The position numbers were made by a program, and so were the translations under genes. 34,812 nucleotides of DNA from Anaerolineae bacterium (lineage in GTDB: Bacteria; Chloroflexota; Anaerolineae; Epilineales; JAHCIE01), in NCBI GenBank assembly GCA_026129165.1, contig JAHCIP010000025.1:1-34812 (forward strand), given 5' to 3'. This document shows positions 17,351 through 25,144 of this stretch, piece by piece; position 1 is the first letter of the stretch; each line of letters opens with the position of its first letter. The notes under the pieces were generated by a model. The model did no database searches, was not told the DNA's origin, and saw only the letters and a list, made by a program, of their open reading frames with translations.

Positions 17351-17647
17351 ATGGCTAAACTCATCGTCCTGTACCCCCGCCCGACCGATGTGGATGCCTT
17401 CGAGAAGGCGTATGTGGAGGAGCACGAGCCGTTAGTGGCCGAGAAGCTGCCGACGGCCCGACTGGTCGCCACGCGCATCGTCGGCGCGCCGCGCGGTGAG
17501 CCACCGTTCTATCGCATGGCCGAGTTGCACTTCGACTCGATGGAGGAGTTGCAGCGGGCGGCGGCCTCCGAAGGCGGGATCGCCACGGCCCGCCATGCCA
17601 TCAAGATGTCGACGGGCGGGCCGGTGGTGTTTATGATTGGGGAATAG
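17351..17647 (+). CDS. EthD family protein
   Basis: A 98-residue single-domain protein of the EthD ferredoxin-like fold (dimeric alpha/beta barrel). The pattern KLIVLYPRPTDVDAFEKAYVEEH, then YRMAELHFDSMEELQRAAAS, is typical. Members are linked to degradation of ethers, ketones and aromatics, but the reaction is known only for a few. ACAAGGAG supports the ATG. Its last 17 bases overlap, tail to tail, the end of the TIGR04076 gene on the other strand, leaving no room for a terminator between them. Confidence 0.88.
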   Translation: MAKLIVLYPRPTDVDAFEKAYVEEHEPLVAEKLPTARLVATRIVGAPRGEPPFYRMAELHFDSMEELQRAAASEGGIATARHAIKMSTGGPVVFMIGE

Positions 17648-17984
17648 GGACGGCGCTGGTATCGTCGTGGCGCAGGACGCGGCGGGCGACGCGGTCAATG
17701 CGGAGAATCAAGCGGCAGGCCGGATCGGGGCAGGTGATGCGCGTGTCGGTGGTCATCCAGTCGGCGGGCTGGAGCGGGCGCTGTTTGGCGGGCAGCAGCG
17801 GCAGCGCGCTCTGCAGCGCATAGAGACAGAAGGGCTGGCCGTCGGGCAAGGCCAGCTTGCCTCCCCGCGCCTCGAAGTAGTCCCCCACGCGCACGTCGCA
17901 CGTGCAGTTCTCGCCCACACTCTCCACCACCACCCGCAGGTCATACAGGACAAATTCATCGGGCTGGAGTGTCGTCTCATCCAT
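17631..17984 (-). CDS. TIGR04076 family protein
   Basis: A 117-residue protein of the uncharacterised TIGR04076 family, recognised from CDVRVGDYFEARGGKLALPD and QPFCLYALQSALPLLPAKQR. Several cysteines (a CTC pair near residue 28 and CPDPAC near 88) could bind metal or a cofactor. The start MDETTLQPDEF at 17984 is preferred because it begins where the family does; the frame extends upstream into the flavin-enzyme gene. It is the last gene of a three-gene minus-strand group with the LLM oxidoreductase (13-bp gap) and the cyclase. Confidence 0.8.
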   Translation of the reverse strand: MDETTLQPDEFVLYDLRVVVESVGENCTCDVRVGDYFEARGGKLALPDGQPFCLYALQSALPLLPAKQRPLQPADWMTTDTRITCPDPACRLILRIDRVARRVLRHDDTSAVPIPQS

Positions 17985-17997
17985 CGTCGGCTGCCCC

Positions 17998-18963
17998 CTA
18001 TCGGAAGGACGGGACCACGCGCTGCCCCAGCAGCCGGATGGCCTCGGCCTCATCCAGTCCGTGGGGTGTCCCCAACTCGACGCGCGTCGCGCCGGCGTCG
18101 GCCAGGTCGCCTATGTGGCGCACCAGGTCCTCAGGCGTGCCAGCGAAGGCGAAGCGGCGCAGCGTGTCGTCGGAGATGGCGCGGGCGGCGGTTTCGCGGT
18201 CGCCTTGCGCCACGGCGGCCTGGACACGGGCCATCTCGTCGGGGTCGGGAGTATAAGTGGGGTCCAGGGCGGCCACGACAGGCAGATACAGGGCGACTTC
18301 GCGGCGCGCCAGGACTTGCGCCCGGCTGCGGTCCTCGTCTACCACACTGACCGCGCCGACGGCCAGCCCAACTTCCGGTCGGCCAATGCGCTGGCGCATG
18401 ACCGGCATCAGGTCTGGATTAGCCGTGCCGCCGACCTTGACCTCGTCAATCAGGTCCACCGTAGCTCGGATCAACTGAGCGCCCCACGCCCCCAGGAGAA
18501 CGGGGACACGGGGGCGATGCATCGTCCACCGCAGGCGCTCGCCGGGGATAAGCTGGAAGACCTGGCCGCTGTAACCGGAAGTATCGCCCGCCAGAAGGGC
18601 TTGCACGATCTCGACCGCCTCGCGCACGGCCTGGATGGGACGCGTCGGATGGAGGCCAAGGGCGTCCAACCACGCGCCACGGGCGATGCCAAAGTAGGCG
18701 CGGCCGCCACTGGCCTCGTCCAGAAGCGCCAGGTCGCCGGCCAGGTTGATGGGGTGGCAGGTAAAGGGGTTGACGGCGGCCGGGCCGAGCCGCACGCGCC
18801 GCGTGTGCTGCGCGATGAGCAGGAGGGGCAGCCAGGGCGGCTGGAAGAACAGGTCGTTGTAGACACTGACGAGGTCGAAGCCCTGCGCTTCGGCCAGGGC
18901 GGCCAGCGGTCCGTACTCGGCCAGGGGTTTATCGGTTTGGAAGGCGAGGCTGAGTTGAATCAT
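17998..18963 (-). CDS. LLM class flavin-dependent oxidoreductase
   Basis: A 321-residue luciferase-like TIM-barrel protein, either FMN- or F420-dependent. It opens with a typical first strand (IQLSLAFQTDKPLAEYGPLAALAEAQGFD) and has TRRVRLGPAAVNPF, HPINLAGDLALLDEASGGR, GIARG and the C-terminal FAFAGTPEDLVRHIGDLADAG, which is common in F420-dependent members. The cofactor is inferred only from this likeness. ATG 18963 has no clear ribosome site; a TATAAT at 18971-18976 on the minus strand ends seven bases before ATG, so a leaderless message from its own start is possible. It lies 32 bp after the cyclase gene. Confidence 0.88.
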   Translation of the reverse strand: MIQLSLAFQTDKPLAEYGPLAALAEAQGFDLVSVYNDLFFQPPWLPLLLIAQHTRRVRLGPAAVNPFTCHPINLAGDLALLDEASGGRAYFGIARGAWLDALGLHPTRPIQAVREAVEIVQALLAGDTSGYSGQVFQLIPGERLRWTMHRPRVPVLLGAWGAQLIRATVDLIDEVKVGGTANPDLMPVMRQRIGRPEVGLAVGAVSVVDEDRSRAQVLARREVALYLPVVAALDPTYTPDPDEMARVQAAVAQGDRETAARAISDDTLRRFAFAGTPEDLVRHIGDLADAGATRVELGTPHGLDEAEAIRLLGQRVVPSFR

Positions 18964-18970
18964 GCCCGCA

Positions 18971-18976
18971 ATTATA
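18971..18976 (-). promoter_or_regulatory. -10 element placed for a leaderless message
   Basis: TATAAT on the minus strand is separated from the ATG of the flavin-enzyme gene by seven bases, exactly where transcription would begin at the start codon. No convincing -35 is visible (the 17-bp position reads CTAGGA), so this may be a chance match. Confidence 0.35.
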
Positions 18977-18995
18977 GTCAAAAAGAGGAACTCTC

Positions 18996-19904
18996 CTAGA
19001 TAACCGCCGCTGGCGCGATACCGGCTGCCGTTGAGCCGCGCGTCTTGGCGTGGGTCAGGGTGAACATAAACTCGTAGACCCCGGCGCGGGCCAGACTGTC
19101 CGTCGCCAGGTTCTCCATGATGAACAGACCGTGACGCACATTGAGCGTCTGGGGGACGACAAATGGCCGCGTCGGGTCTTCCCCCGGCACAGCGCCAAAG
19201 CTCCAGGTATCCGCGCCCGTCAGCGCCACGTGGCGCTCGACGAGCCAGTCGCCCACCGCCATGCCGACGCCCGGCTCGCCCGAGATGTAGAGCGCGGGGT
19301 CGGCGTCCCACAGCGCGCCCCAGCCGGTGTGGAAGAGGAGGGCATCGCCCGGCTCAACCTCTACCCCCTGCGCCTGCAGGGCCTGCTCGACATCCTCTAC
19401 GCTGATCACATAGCCCGCGCTCAGCCGGGCGACACCATGTAGCCGCGCCACGTCCACCAGGACACCCCGCGTAATGATGGGCGGGACCGTCTCGATGCCC
19501 AGCTTGTTCGTGCCCCACTCTTCCGCGATGTCCTGGAGACGGTAGCCGTTGTAGAACCGGTCGCCCATCTGGAGATGGTTCAGGCCGTCCAGATGAGTCC
19601 CAATCTGGAGCGTGCCGGTCACCAACTCCGTAATCCAGTTGATCTCATTGGCGCCCCAACCCTGCGGCCCGCTGCCGGGGCGGCGCGGGTTGATGATGTG
19701 GGCGCTGCTGACGAGGCTCTGCTGCCAGTAGCGGCCCTCGAAGTGCGGGGCGTTGGCGTCGAGGACGCGGCCCAGGTCGAAGACTTGGCCCTGGCGGACG
19801 AGCCGCGCCGCCACGACAGTCTTGGCCGGCGTGATCTCGTTGAGGCTGCCCAACTGGTCGCCTTCGCCGTAACGCGACGGCCACCACGGCGTGAACTCCG
19901 GCAT
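18996..19904 (-). CDS. Cyclase family protein (kynurenine formamidase-like)
   Basis: A 302-residue metal-dependent hydrolase of the cyclase/KynB fold. The signature IGTHLDGLNH (Gly102-Thr103-His104-x-Asp106 ... His110) carries the metal ligands. Other blocks are GDQLGSLNEITP at the N-terminus and GDALLFHTGWGALW. Enzymes of this family open amide or lactone rings or hydrolyse formamides; the length and the N-terminal WWPSRYGEGDQLG block match the longer 'cyclase family protein' type rather than KynB itself. GGGAGAT precedes the ATG. Its neighbours (LLM flavin enzyme, TIGR04076) suggest a catabolic group for a cyclic or aromatic compound. Confidence 0.9.
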   Translation of the reverse strand: MPEFTPWWPSRYGEGDQLGSLNEITPAKTVVAARLVRQGQVFDLGRVLDANAPHFEGRYWQQSLVSSAHIINPRRPGSGPQGWGANEINWITELVTGTLQIGTHLDGLNHLQMGDRFYNGYRLQDIAEEWGTNKLGIETVPPIITRGVLVDVARLHGVARLSAGYVISVEDVEQALQAQGVEVEPGDALLFHTGWGALWDADPALYISGEPGVGMAVGDWLVERHVALTGADTWSFGAVPGEDPTRPFVVPQTLNVRHGLFIMENLATDSLARAGVYEFMFTLTHAKTRGSTAAGIAPAAVI

Positions 19905-19997
19905 GGTGTATCTCCCATTCTACTGTGACTGTTGCCTGGGTGTTACCGAGATGGAGTGTAGTCTCAGGATGGGGTGGGAGTGTTACAACGGGAGTAA

Positions 19998-20777
19998 TCA
20001 GGGGGAGGGGGACGACGAAACGGCATCCGCGTCCGCCAGGCGGGAGCGGCGGCGGGCGCGGACGAACATGCTGGGGGCCAGGCGCAGGGGCGCGGTGGGC
20101 CGCTGGAGCAGACGGTCGAGCCAGGCGAGGACGGCGGCGGGGACGAGGCGCTTGACCAGGCCGACGCGGAAGGTGGACACGGCCAGCCGTTCGTCGGGGA
20201 CGAGGCCGACGCCGTTGAGGAGACGCTCCATGAGGCGCGGGTGGTAGTCAATGTTGAGCGGGGCGAACTCGTAGGGCTTGGCGCTGAAGGGGTTGTCGGC
20301 TTGGCGGCCGAGGGCGTAACGCAGGATGGCCTTGAGGTTGCGCTTGTTGGCGTACTCGGTGACGTAGACGCCGCCGCGCCGCAGGACGCGCGAGATTTCG
20401 GCCAGGGCCGAGGGCAGGTCTTTGACGTGGTGGAGGACGCGCACCGTGACGGCGGTGTCGAGCGACTCGTCGGCCAGGGGCAGGTGGTACAGGTTGGCGA
20501 CGACGTAGGACACACGGCGGTCCGCGCCGAGGCGGCTCTGGGCTTCGCGCAGCAGCGAGCTAGAGTAGTCGAGGAGAATGACGTGGTCGTAGCCGGTGTA
20601 GAGCGGCGCGAGCCGGCCAAAGCCGGCGCCGATTTCGACCAGCCGCTGCCCGCGTGACGGCAGCAGCCGCTGGAGCGCGAGACGGTCAGCGCGGTCCTCA
20701 TAGCGGCGCTCTTCGTTCCAGAAAGCGGTGCGGTAGGGGCTGCCTTCGTAGTCGCAGATGGGTGGCGTGGAGGACAT
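19998..20777 (-). CDS. Class I SAM-dependent methyltransferase
   Basis: A 259-residue Rossmann-fold methyltransferase of the UbiE/type-11 kind. SAM motif I is VEIGAGFGRL (47-56), followed by HVILLDYSSSLLREAQSRL, motif II-like YHLPLADESLDTAVTVRVLHH and the post-motif SRVLRRGGVYVTEY. The C-terminal 100 residues are basic and family-specific. It could methylate a lipid, quinone or small molecule; nothing nearby decides this. It lies downstream of parB in the same direction, but a 111-bp gap with a purine repeat separates them, so co-transcription is uncertain. Confidence 0.9.
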   Translation of the reverse strand: MSSTPPICDYEGSPYRTAFWNEERRYEDRADRLALQRLLPSRGQRLVEIGAGFGRLAPLYTGYDHVILLDYSSSLLREAQSRLGADRRVSYVVANLYHLPLADESLDTAVTVRVLHHVKDLPSALAEISRVLRRGGVYVTEYANKRNLKAILRYALGRQADNPFSAKPYEFAPLNIDYHPRLMERLLNGVGLVPDERLAVSTFRVGLVKRLVPAAVLAWLDRLLQRPTAPLRLAPSMFVRARRRSRLADADAVSSSPSP

Positions 20778-20787
20778 AGCGTACCTG

Positions 20788-20841
20788 TAGGAAGGAAGTA
20801 GGAAGGATAGGAAGAATAGGAAGAACAGGAAGGAAGGGAAG
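20788..20841. repeat. Purine-rich 9-bp tandem repeat
   Basis: Successive units AGGAAGGAT, AGGAAGAAT, AGGAAGAAC, AGGAAGGAA follow an irregular start (GTAGGAAGGAAGTAGGAAGG) in the gap between parB and the methyltransferase gene. Strands are fully purine/pyrimidine-split for about 50 bp. Unlike the 7-bp arrays there is no inverted partner arm and it does not touch a stop codon. Confidence 0.65.
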
Positions 20842-20888
20842 GGCGTGAAGACGGGGCGCGGGTGTAGGGATAACCCTCTGTGGCTACC

Positions 20889-21758
20889 CTAGCCCTCTTC
20901 CTCGTCAATCAGCCGGTCGTAGAGCGTTTGTAATTCTTCGTCGGAATAGAAGTGGATGGTAATCTTGCCGCCCTTCTTGCCGCGCACGAGGTCTACTTTG
21001 GTGTTGAGGGCCCGGCGGAACTGGTCCTGCAACTGGGCCGTGTCGGCCGAGACGGGACGCGGCTTCGGCGCGGCTTTCACCGCGTCGGCCCCCTGCTCCA
21101 ACAGCGCACGGGCCAGCGCCTCGGTCTGGCGGGCTGTCAGACCGCGCTGCTCGACTACCTTCAGCGCCAGCAGTTGGAGGTCGGGCGGAAGGGCCAAGAG
21201 GGCGCGGCCATGGTTCGCGCTCAGGCGGCCCTCGGCGATGGCTTCTCGTAAGGTTGGTTCTAGCTTCAGCAGGCGGATGGTGTTGGTGACGGCGACGCGG
21301 CCCTTACCGACGCGCTGCGCGATCTGCTCGTGGGTCAGGCTAAAGTCCTCGTGCAACTGGCGGTAGGCTTCGGCCTCTTCCAGCACGTTCAGGTCGGCCC
21401 GCTGCACATTCTCGACCAGCGCCAGTTCGAGCCGCGCCTGGTCGGTCGCCTCTTTGACGATGACCGGCACGGTCTTGAGGCCAGCCAGCCGCGCCGCCTG
21501 CCAGCGGCGCTCGCCGGCGATGAGTTGATAGCCGCCGCCTTGCCGCGTGACGATGAGCGGTTGAATCAGACCATGCGTGCGAATGGACTGGGCCAACTCG
21601 TCCAGGGCAGCCGGGTCAAAGGCGTGGCGGGGCTGGTAGGGGTTGCGCGTGATCTGGTCCAACGACGCCTCGACCACGCCGGACCGCGCCGGCGCGTCGT
21701 CCGCGCCGGGAATGAGTGAGCCTAAGCCTCGTCCTAAGCGTCCCATCGGTGTTGTCAT
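20889..21758 (-). CDS. parB: ParB/Spo0J chromosome partition protein
   Basis: A 289-residue chromosomal ParB. The N-terminal LGRGLGSLIP (8-17) is the ParA-interacting motif. The ParB domain has box II GERRWQAAR (82-90), which binds CTP in this family, and box III ENVQRADLN (116-124). The HTH that reads parS is at about 141-165, and the C-terminal dimerisation part ends in EEEG. It would load at parS sites and slide as a clamp for origin segregation. parA lies 1.7 kb upstream instead of next to it. The ATG at 21758 has no good ribosome site; the ATG at 21746 (MGRLGRGLGS) is a plausible alternative. No parS palindrome was seen in the window. Confidence 0.95.
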   Translation of the reverse strand: MTTPMGRLGRGLGSLIPGADDAPARSGVVEASLDQITRNPYQPRHAFDPAALDELAQSIRTHGLIQPLIVTRQGGGYQLIAGERRWQAARLAGLKTVPVIVKEATDQARLELALVENVQRADLNVLEEAEAYRQLHEDFSLTHEQIAQRVGKGRVAVTNTIRLLKLEPTLREAIAEGRLSANHGRALLALPPDLQLLALKVVEQRGLTARQTEALARALLEQGADAVKAAPKPRPVSADTAQLQDQFRRALNTKVDLVRGKKGGKITIHFYSDEELQTLYDRLIDEEEG

Positions 21759-21837
21759 GTATGATAGTCAGTTTTTGACTTGATGAATGTCAGTGCTCGA
21801 CCACCGCGTAGCTGCCGGAATGGACTTCACATAGCCT

Positions 21838-22686
21838 TCATACGCGCCGTCTCAGTGTATATAAGTCATCCCGTACAATCTCATCGGCCCGCTGTAGCAA
21901 TTCGTCAATAGGGTCGTTGCACTCGATATGCCGCCCTGTAAGGGCATCGGCTTGACCGGAAAGCAGTAATAATAACATTCTCGTACTTGCCGCTGCCGCT
22001 TCTGCTCGACGCGTGCCTTCCTGGCTCTTGCGAAAGAGAGCCCTTACCGATTCCGGTACTTTGGGTGATGCTACAATCGTGTCTATCATCGTTGTGGGGC
22101 CACTCACGCCGAGGGCGAAGATACTCATCCCGTAGTCCTTGACGCCAGCGGCGACTTGGGTGGTCCACTGGCTCAGTGCGGCTTTGGACGTGCAATACGC
22201 GCTGGCGTAGGGGTGCACGGAATAGGCCGCACCGCTGGTGATATTGACGATGCGCCCTTGGCGGCGCGCCATCATGCCAGGTAACACCAGGCGGGTACAC
22301 TCAAATGGCCCTCGCACGTTAATCTCTAAGGCTCGCCACCATTCATCGGGGTCGACTTCCCAATCGTAGCCTAACGGCGGGAGGACAGCAGCATTGTTCA
22401 CCAGGATATCCAGTGGCCCAAAGCGCCGTTCTACCTCACCGAGTACGTCTTGCATAGCCGCTCTATCTGTCACGTCGGCTGTAAAAGCGATGGCCGTTCC
22501 CCCTGTATTCTCTATCAGCCGTAAGGTCTCGTTCAACTCGGCCTCGGTCCTGGCTGTAATCGCCACCATGACGCCTGCCGAAGCGAGTGCTTGAGCAAAG
22601 GCACGACCAAGACCTCGTCCGCCACCGGTGACAATGGCGACTTGACCACTGAGGCTATGAGGGGCGCTACTTGGCTCCGTAGTCAT
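21838..22686 (-). CDS. SDR family oxidoreductase
   Basis: A 282-residue classical SDR. It has the cofactor loop VTGGGRGLGRAF (19-30), NNAA (97-100), Ser151 and Tyr164-x3-Lys168 (YCTSK), and INVRG. The C-terminus is atypical (MLLLLLSGQADALTGRHIEC instead of the usual VDGG ending), which is seen in some SDRs acting on larger substrates. ATG 22686 is preferred because AAAGGAG lies upstream; ATG 22707 is also in frame. GC content is lower than in parA and parB. It sits between them with a toxin-antitoxin-like pair, as part of an apparent insert. Confidence 0.88.
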   Translation of the reverse strand: MTTEPSSAPHSLSGQVAIVTGGGRGLGRAFAQALASAGVMVAITARTEAELNETLRLIENTGGTAIAFTADVTDRAAMQDVLGEVERRFGPLDILVNNAAVLPPLGYDWEVDPDEWWRALEINVRGPFECTRLVLPGMMARRQGRIVNITSGAAYSVHPYASAYCTSKAALSQWTTQVAAGVKDYGMSIFALGVSGPTTMIDTIVASPKVPESVRALFRKSQEGTRRAEAAAASTRMLLLLLSGQADALTGRHIECNDPIDELLQRADEIVRDDLYTLRRRV

Positions 22687-22825
22687 TAGGAAGCGGCTCC
22701 TTTCCATGCTTACGTATGCGCGGATAGGGCACAGGGTTCAAGGTATTCGACGAGGACAGATGTGCGATCGCGTCGAGTGCATTGCCAGCCTTCCTTGCTT
22801 CTAGGCTCTGATGAGGGCGCCGAAC

Positions 22826-22853
22826 AACCTGAATTGTCGGATGAATTCAGGTT
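22826..22853. terminator. Hairpin downstream of the DUF2283 gene
   Basis: A perfect 10-bp stem (AACCTGAATT with AATTCAGGTT) and an 8-nt loop lie 52 bp past the end of the DUF2283 gene. The place suits a terminator for the toxin/DUF2283 pair, but no T-run follows. The rest of 22687-22904 shows no gene. Confidence 0.4.
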
Positions 22854-22904
22854 TCTACTAAAGTCCGACCGATCAAGTAGTCGCCATTACATCATGACTT
22901 CTAG

Positions 22905-23147
22905 CTAAGGTCGTGTTGAAGCTTCCAGAATGGTGATACCAACTAGCGTGTCATCCCGATAGCGCAGCAGGATACCCTCGTCCGTCATCTGGCTATCGGT
23001 GGCCTGCTGAGGCTGCTGGAAGCTCAGGTACAGGACATCGGCTTCGCGGTCATAGTCTACCGACAGATGCTGGGTGGGCATCTGGAGCAGGAATGGGACA
23101 GCCTGCACGATAGTCGCCAGTGTCGGCGTATCTACAGTTTTCTCCAT
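22905..23147 (-). CDS. DUF2283 family protein, probable antitoxin
   Basis: An 80-residue protein with the DUF2283 core LSVDYDREADVLYLSF ... TDEGILLRYRDDTLVGITILEAS (about residues 28-76). Proteins of this family are often encoded directly after small RNase-like or RelE-like toxins and are thought to neutralise them. Here the gene overlaps the end of the preceding predicted nuclease by 16 bases, the tight coupling expected of a toxin-antitoxin pair. The DUF2283 call is firm; the antitoxin role is inferred from context. Confidence 0.8.
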   Translation of the reverse strand: MEKTVDTPTLATIVQAVPFLLQMPTQHLSVDYDREADVLYLSFQQPQQATDSQMTDEGILLRYRDDTLVGITILEASTRP

Positions 23148-23452
23148 ATCGTCTTTCCTCGCTCTACCTGCGACGTAAAGTAGGCCGTGATAATAAAGCC
23201 ATCGTCGGATGTGACTTCTTTGTAGACGACGGCCAGATAGTGCCTCCGTCCATACACCCGAATAGCAATCAGGGAGCCATGATAGCCACGTAAAATCAGG
23301 TCGGGGTTCCCAACCGTATCGAGTACGGCGTCATAGTGCTTTCTGACATCGTCGTGACGGGAGACGATATGCTCCCACCGTTCGTCGGTGAGGCGAATGG
23401 GAACACCATTGATCGAGATGACAACGTCCACAGGCGGCGTCCGGTGGCGCAA
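23132..23452 (-). CDS. Predicted small RNase-like (BECR/PBECR-type) toxin
   Basis: A 106-residue protein of a type commonly paired with DUF2283. Its pattern is LTDERWEHIVSRHDD, then a VLDTVGNPDLILRG helix-turn, then strands AIRVYGRRHYLAVVYKEV and GFIITAYFTS, ending ERGKTIWRKL. The His in RHDD, Arg/His in GRRHY and Ser/Thr near the end match the catalytic layout of barnase/EndoU/colicin E5/RelE-like (BECR) metal-free RNases. It would cleave RNA in the cytoplasm when not neutralised. This is assigned by motif pattern only. It lies 42 bp after parA on the same strand, with no obvious separate promoter. Confidence 0.6.
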   Translation of the reverse strand: MRHRTPPVDVVISINGVPIRLTDERWEHIVSRHDDVRKHYDAVLDTVGNPDLILRGYHGSLIAIRVYGRRHYLAVVYKEVTSDDGFIITAYFTSQVERGKTIWRKL

Positions 23453-23494
23453 AGATAGGGCTATTATATCAAGGTTTGGGGTAGAAGGAAACTC

Positions 23495-24289
23495 TCACGA
23501 GGCGACGGGCGCGGTGGGTTGGACCACGCCGTCGCGGGCCAGGAGTTCGTCGGCCAGGTGGCTGTAGGCGACGCCGCCGGGCGAGGCGGGCGCGTATTGG
23601 AAGATGGTGCGGCCAAAGCTGGGCGCTTCGCTGAGGCGGACGTTGCGCGGGATGATGGTCGAGAAGAGTTGGCCGCCGAAGTGCTGGCGTACCTCGGCCA
23701 CCACCTGCTGCGCCAGGTTGGTGCGCCCGTCGTACATCGTCATGACCACGCCGTGGACGGTCAGGCCGGGGTTGAGGCGGCGCTTCGCCAGGTCAATGGT
23801 CTGCATCAGCATCGCCAGCCCCTCCAGCGGCAAATACTCGCACTGGACGGGGATGATGACACCGTCGGCGGCGGCCAGGGCGTTGACGGTGAGCAGGCCC
23901 AGGCTGGGCGGGCAGTCGATGAGGATGTAGTCGTAGCCGTCACGCGCGGGGGCAAGCGCTTCGCGCAGGCGGTACTCGCGACCAATCTGGGGGACGAGTT
24001 CGACCTCCGCGCTCGCCAGGGTAGGCGACGAGGGCGCGAGGTCGAGGTGGACGCGGTCGGTGAGTTGAACCACGTCGCGCAGAGGCGTGTCGTGCAAGAG
24101 AACCTGGTAGACCGACGCGGGGACGGTCTGCTTGTCGAAGCCGAGGGAACTGGTGGCGTTAGCCTGGGGGTCCAGGTCAATCAGCAGGGTGCGCTGGCGG
24201 CGCATCGCCAGGGCATCGGCCAGGTTGACGGCGCTGGTCGTCTTGCCGACCCCGCCCTTCTGGTTGGCGAAGGCATACACCCGCGCCAT
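23495..24289 (-). CDS. parA: ParA/Soj chromosome partition ATPase
   Basis: A 264-residue ParA ATPase of the chromosomal (Soj) type with no N-terminal DNA-binding domain. The deviant Walker A KGGVGKTT is at residues 11-18, with the signature Lys11. Walker A' is LLIDLDPQANATSSLG and Walker B YDYILIDCPPSLGLLT, followed by PVQCEYLPLEGLAMLMQTI. With ParB it positions the replicated origins. ATG 24289 overlaps nothing, but the kinase gene upstream would end at 24291, one base before it, so parA is probably translated by coupling. The usual neighbour parB is displaced downstream by three genes. Confidence 0.97.
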   Translation of the reverse strand: MARVYAFANQKGGVGKTTSAVNLADALAMRRQRTLLIDLDPQANATSSLGFDKQTVPASVYQVLLHDTPLRDVVQLTDRVHLDLAPSSPTLASAEVELVPQIGREYRLREALAPARDGYDYILIDCPPSLGLLTVNALAAADGVIIPVQCEYLPLEGLAMLMQTIDLAKRRLNPGLTVHGVVMTMYDGRTNLAQQVVAEVRQHFGGQLFSTIIPRNVRLSEAPSFGRTIFQYAPASPGGVAYSHLADELLARDGVVQPTAPVAS

Positions 24290-24290
24290 A

Positions 24291-25144
24291 TCAGTCCTTG
24301 ACCCGACCAGCCGCGACCCGCGCTAGCACCTGCTCGCGGGTGGGCAGCGTCGAGATGCCTGGCCCTTCAATGGCGAAGGAGGAGGTGGCGTTGGCGAACG
24401 GGGCGGCCTGGAACGGGTCGCCTGTCTCGCGTAGACGAACGAGGAAGGCAGCGGCGAAGACATCGCCGCGCCCGTGGGGTCCACTTCACACACACACCGC
24501 CCTGCAAACAGGGCTGGGAAATGGGTGACCGTCCCGTTCTGGAACACGTCCGCCCCATTCGGCCCGCGTGTGACGACCATCAGCCGCGCCAGCCGGCCAA
24601 ACGCCTGGATGACCGTCTCGTCGCCGCCGACATCCTCCTCGGAGTACACCAGCACGTCAGCGCGGCTCAGCACCTGCTCGGCGCTGGTCCACGCCGTCGG
24701 GTGGACGCGGCCATCGGCGCCCCAGGCCCGCATCCAGCCCTGCGGTGTGATGCCCATCAGGGAGTGGGGGAAGCAGTCCACAATGTCGGGGGCGACTTCC
24801 TGGGCCAGCGGCCCCAGGAGGACGCTGGGGCTGGTCTCCCAGACGTCGGGGATGGCGTCGCAGTCCAGCGGGGCGGCGACGGCGCGCAGGTACTGGGTGC
24901 GCCGCCAGCCGTGGTAGATGTTCTCGAAGGTGGTTGTCGCCTCGGAGGGGACGCGGTGGACTTGGATACCCGCCAGGGGCGACAGGTCCAGGTCGGCGGC
25001 GGCGCTGGTGACAATGGCGGCGCGTAGACCGAGGCGGCGCACCGTCGCGGCGGCATAGGTCACTGTCCCGCCAATGGTGTAGCCGGTAGGGGTGATGTCT
25101 TTGGTGACGTGGCCGACCACGACGAAGTCTGGAGGTGTAGTCAT
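24291..25144 (-). pseudogene. PfkB family carbohydrate kinase, single-base frameshift at the catalytic motif
   Basis: The minus-strand frame from 25144 codes for a ribokinase-type PfkB kinase (MTTPPDFVVVGHVTKDITP, GGTVTYAAATVRRLGLRAA, VTRGPNGADVF) up to DPTGA at residues 222-226, then runs out of frame. One missing base near 24465-24467 explains it. Restoring a G turns it into DPTGAGDVFAAAFLVRL and a conserved tail to a TGA at 24291-24293, about 284 residues in all. The lost Asp of GAGD is the catalytic base, so as written the protein would be dead. Perfect conservation on both sides suggests a very recent mutation or a sequencing error. An operon with jag upstream and parA downstream is likely. 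Confidence 0.85.
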
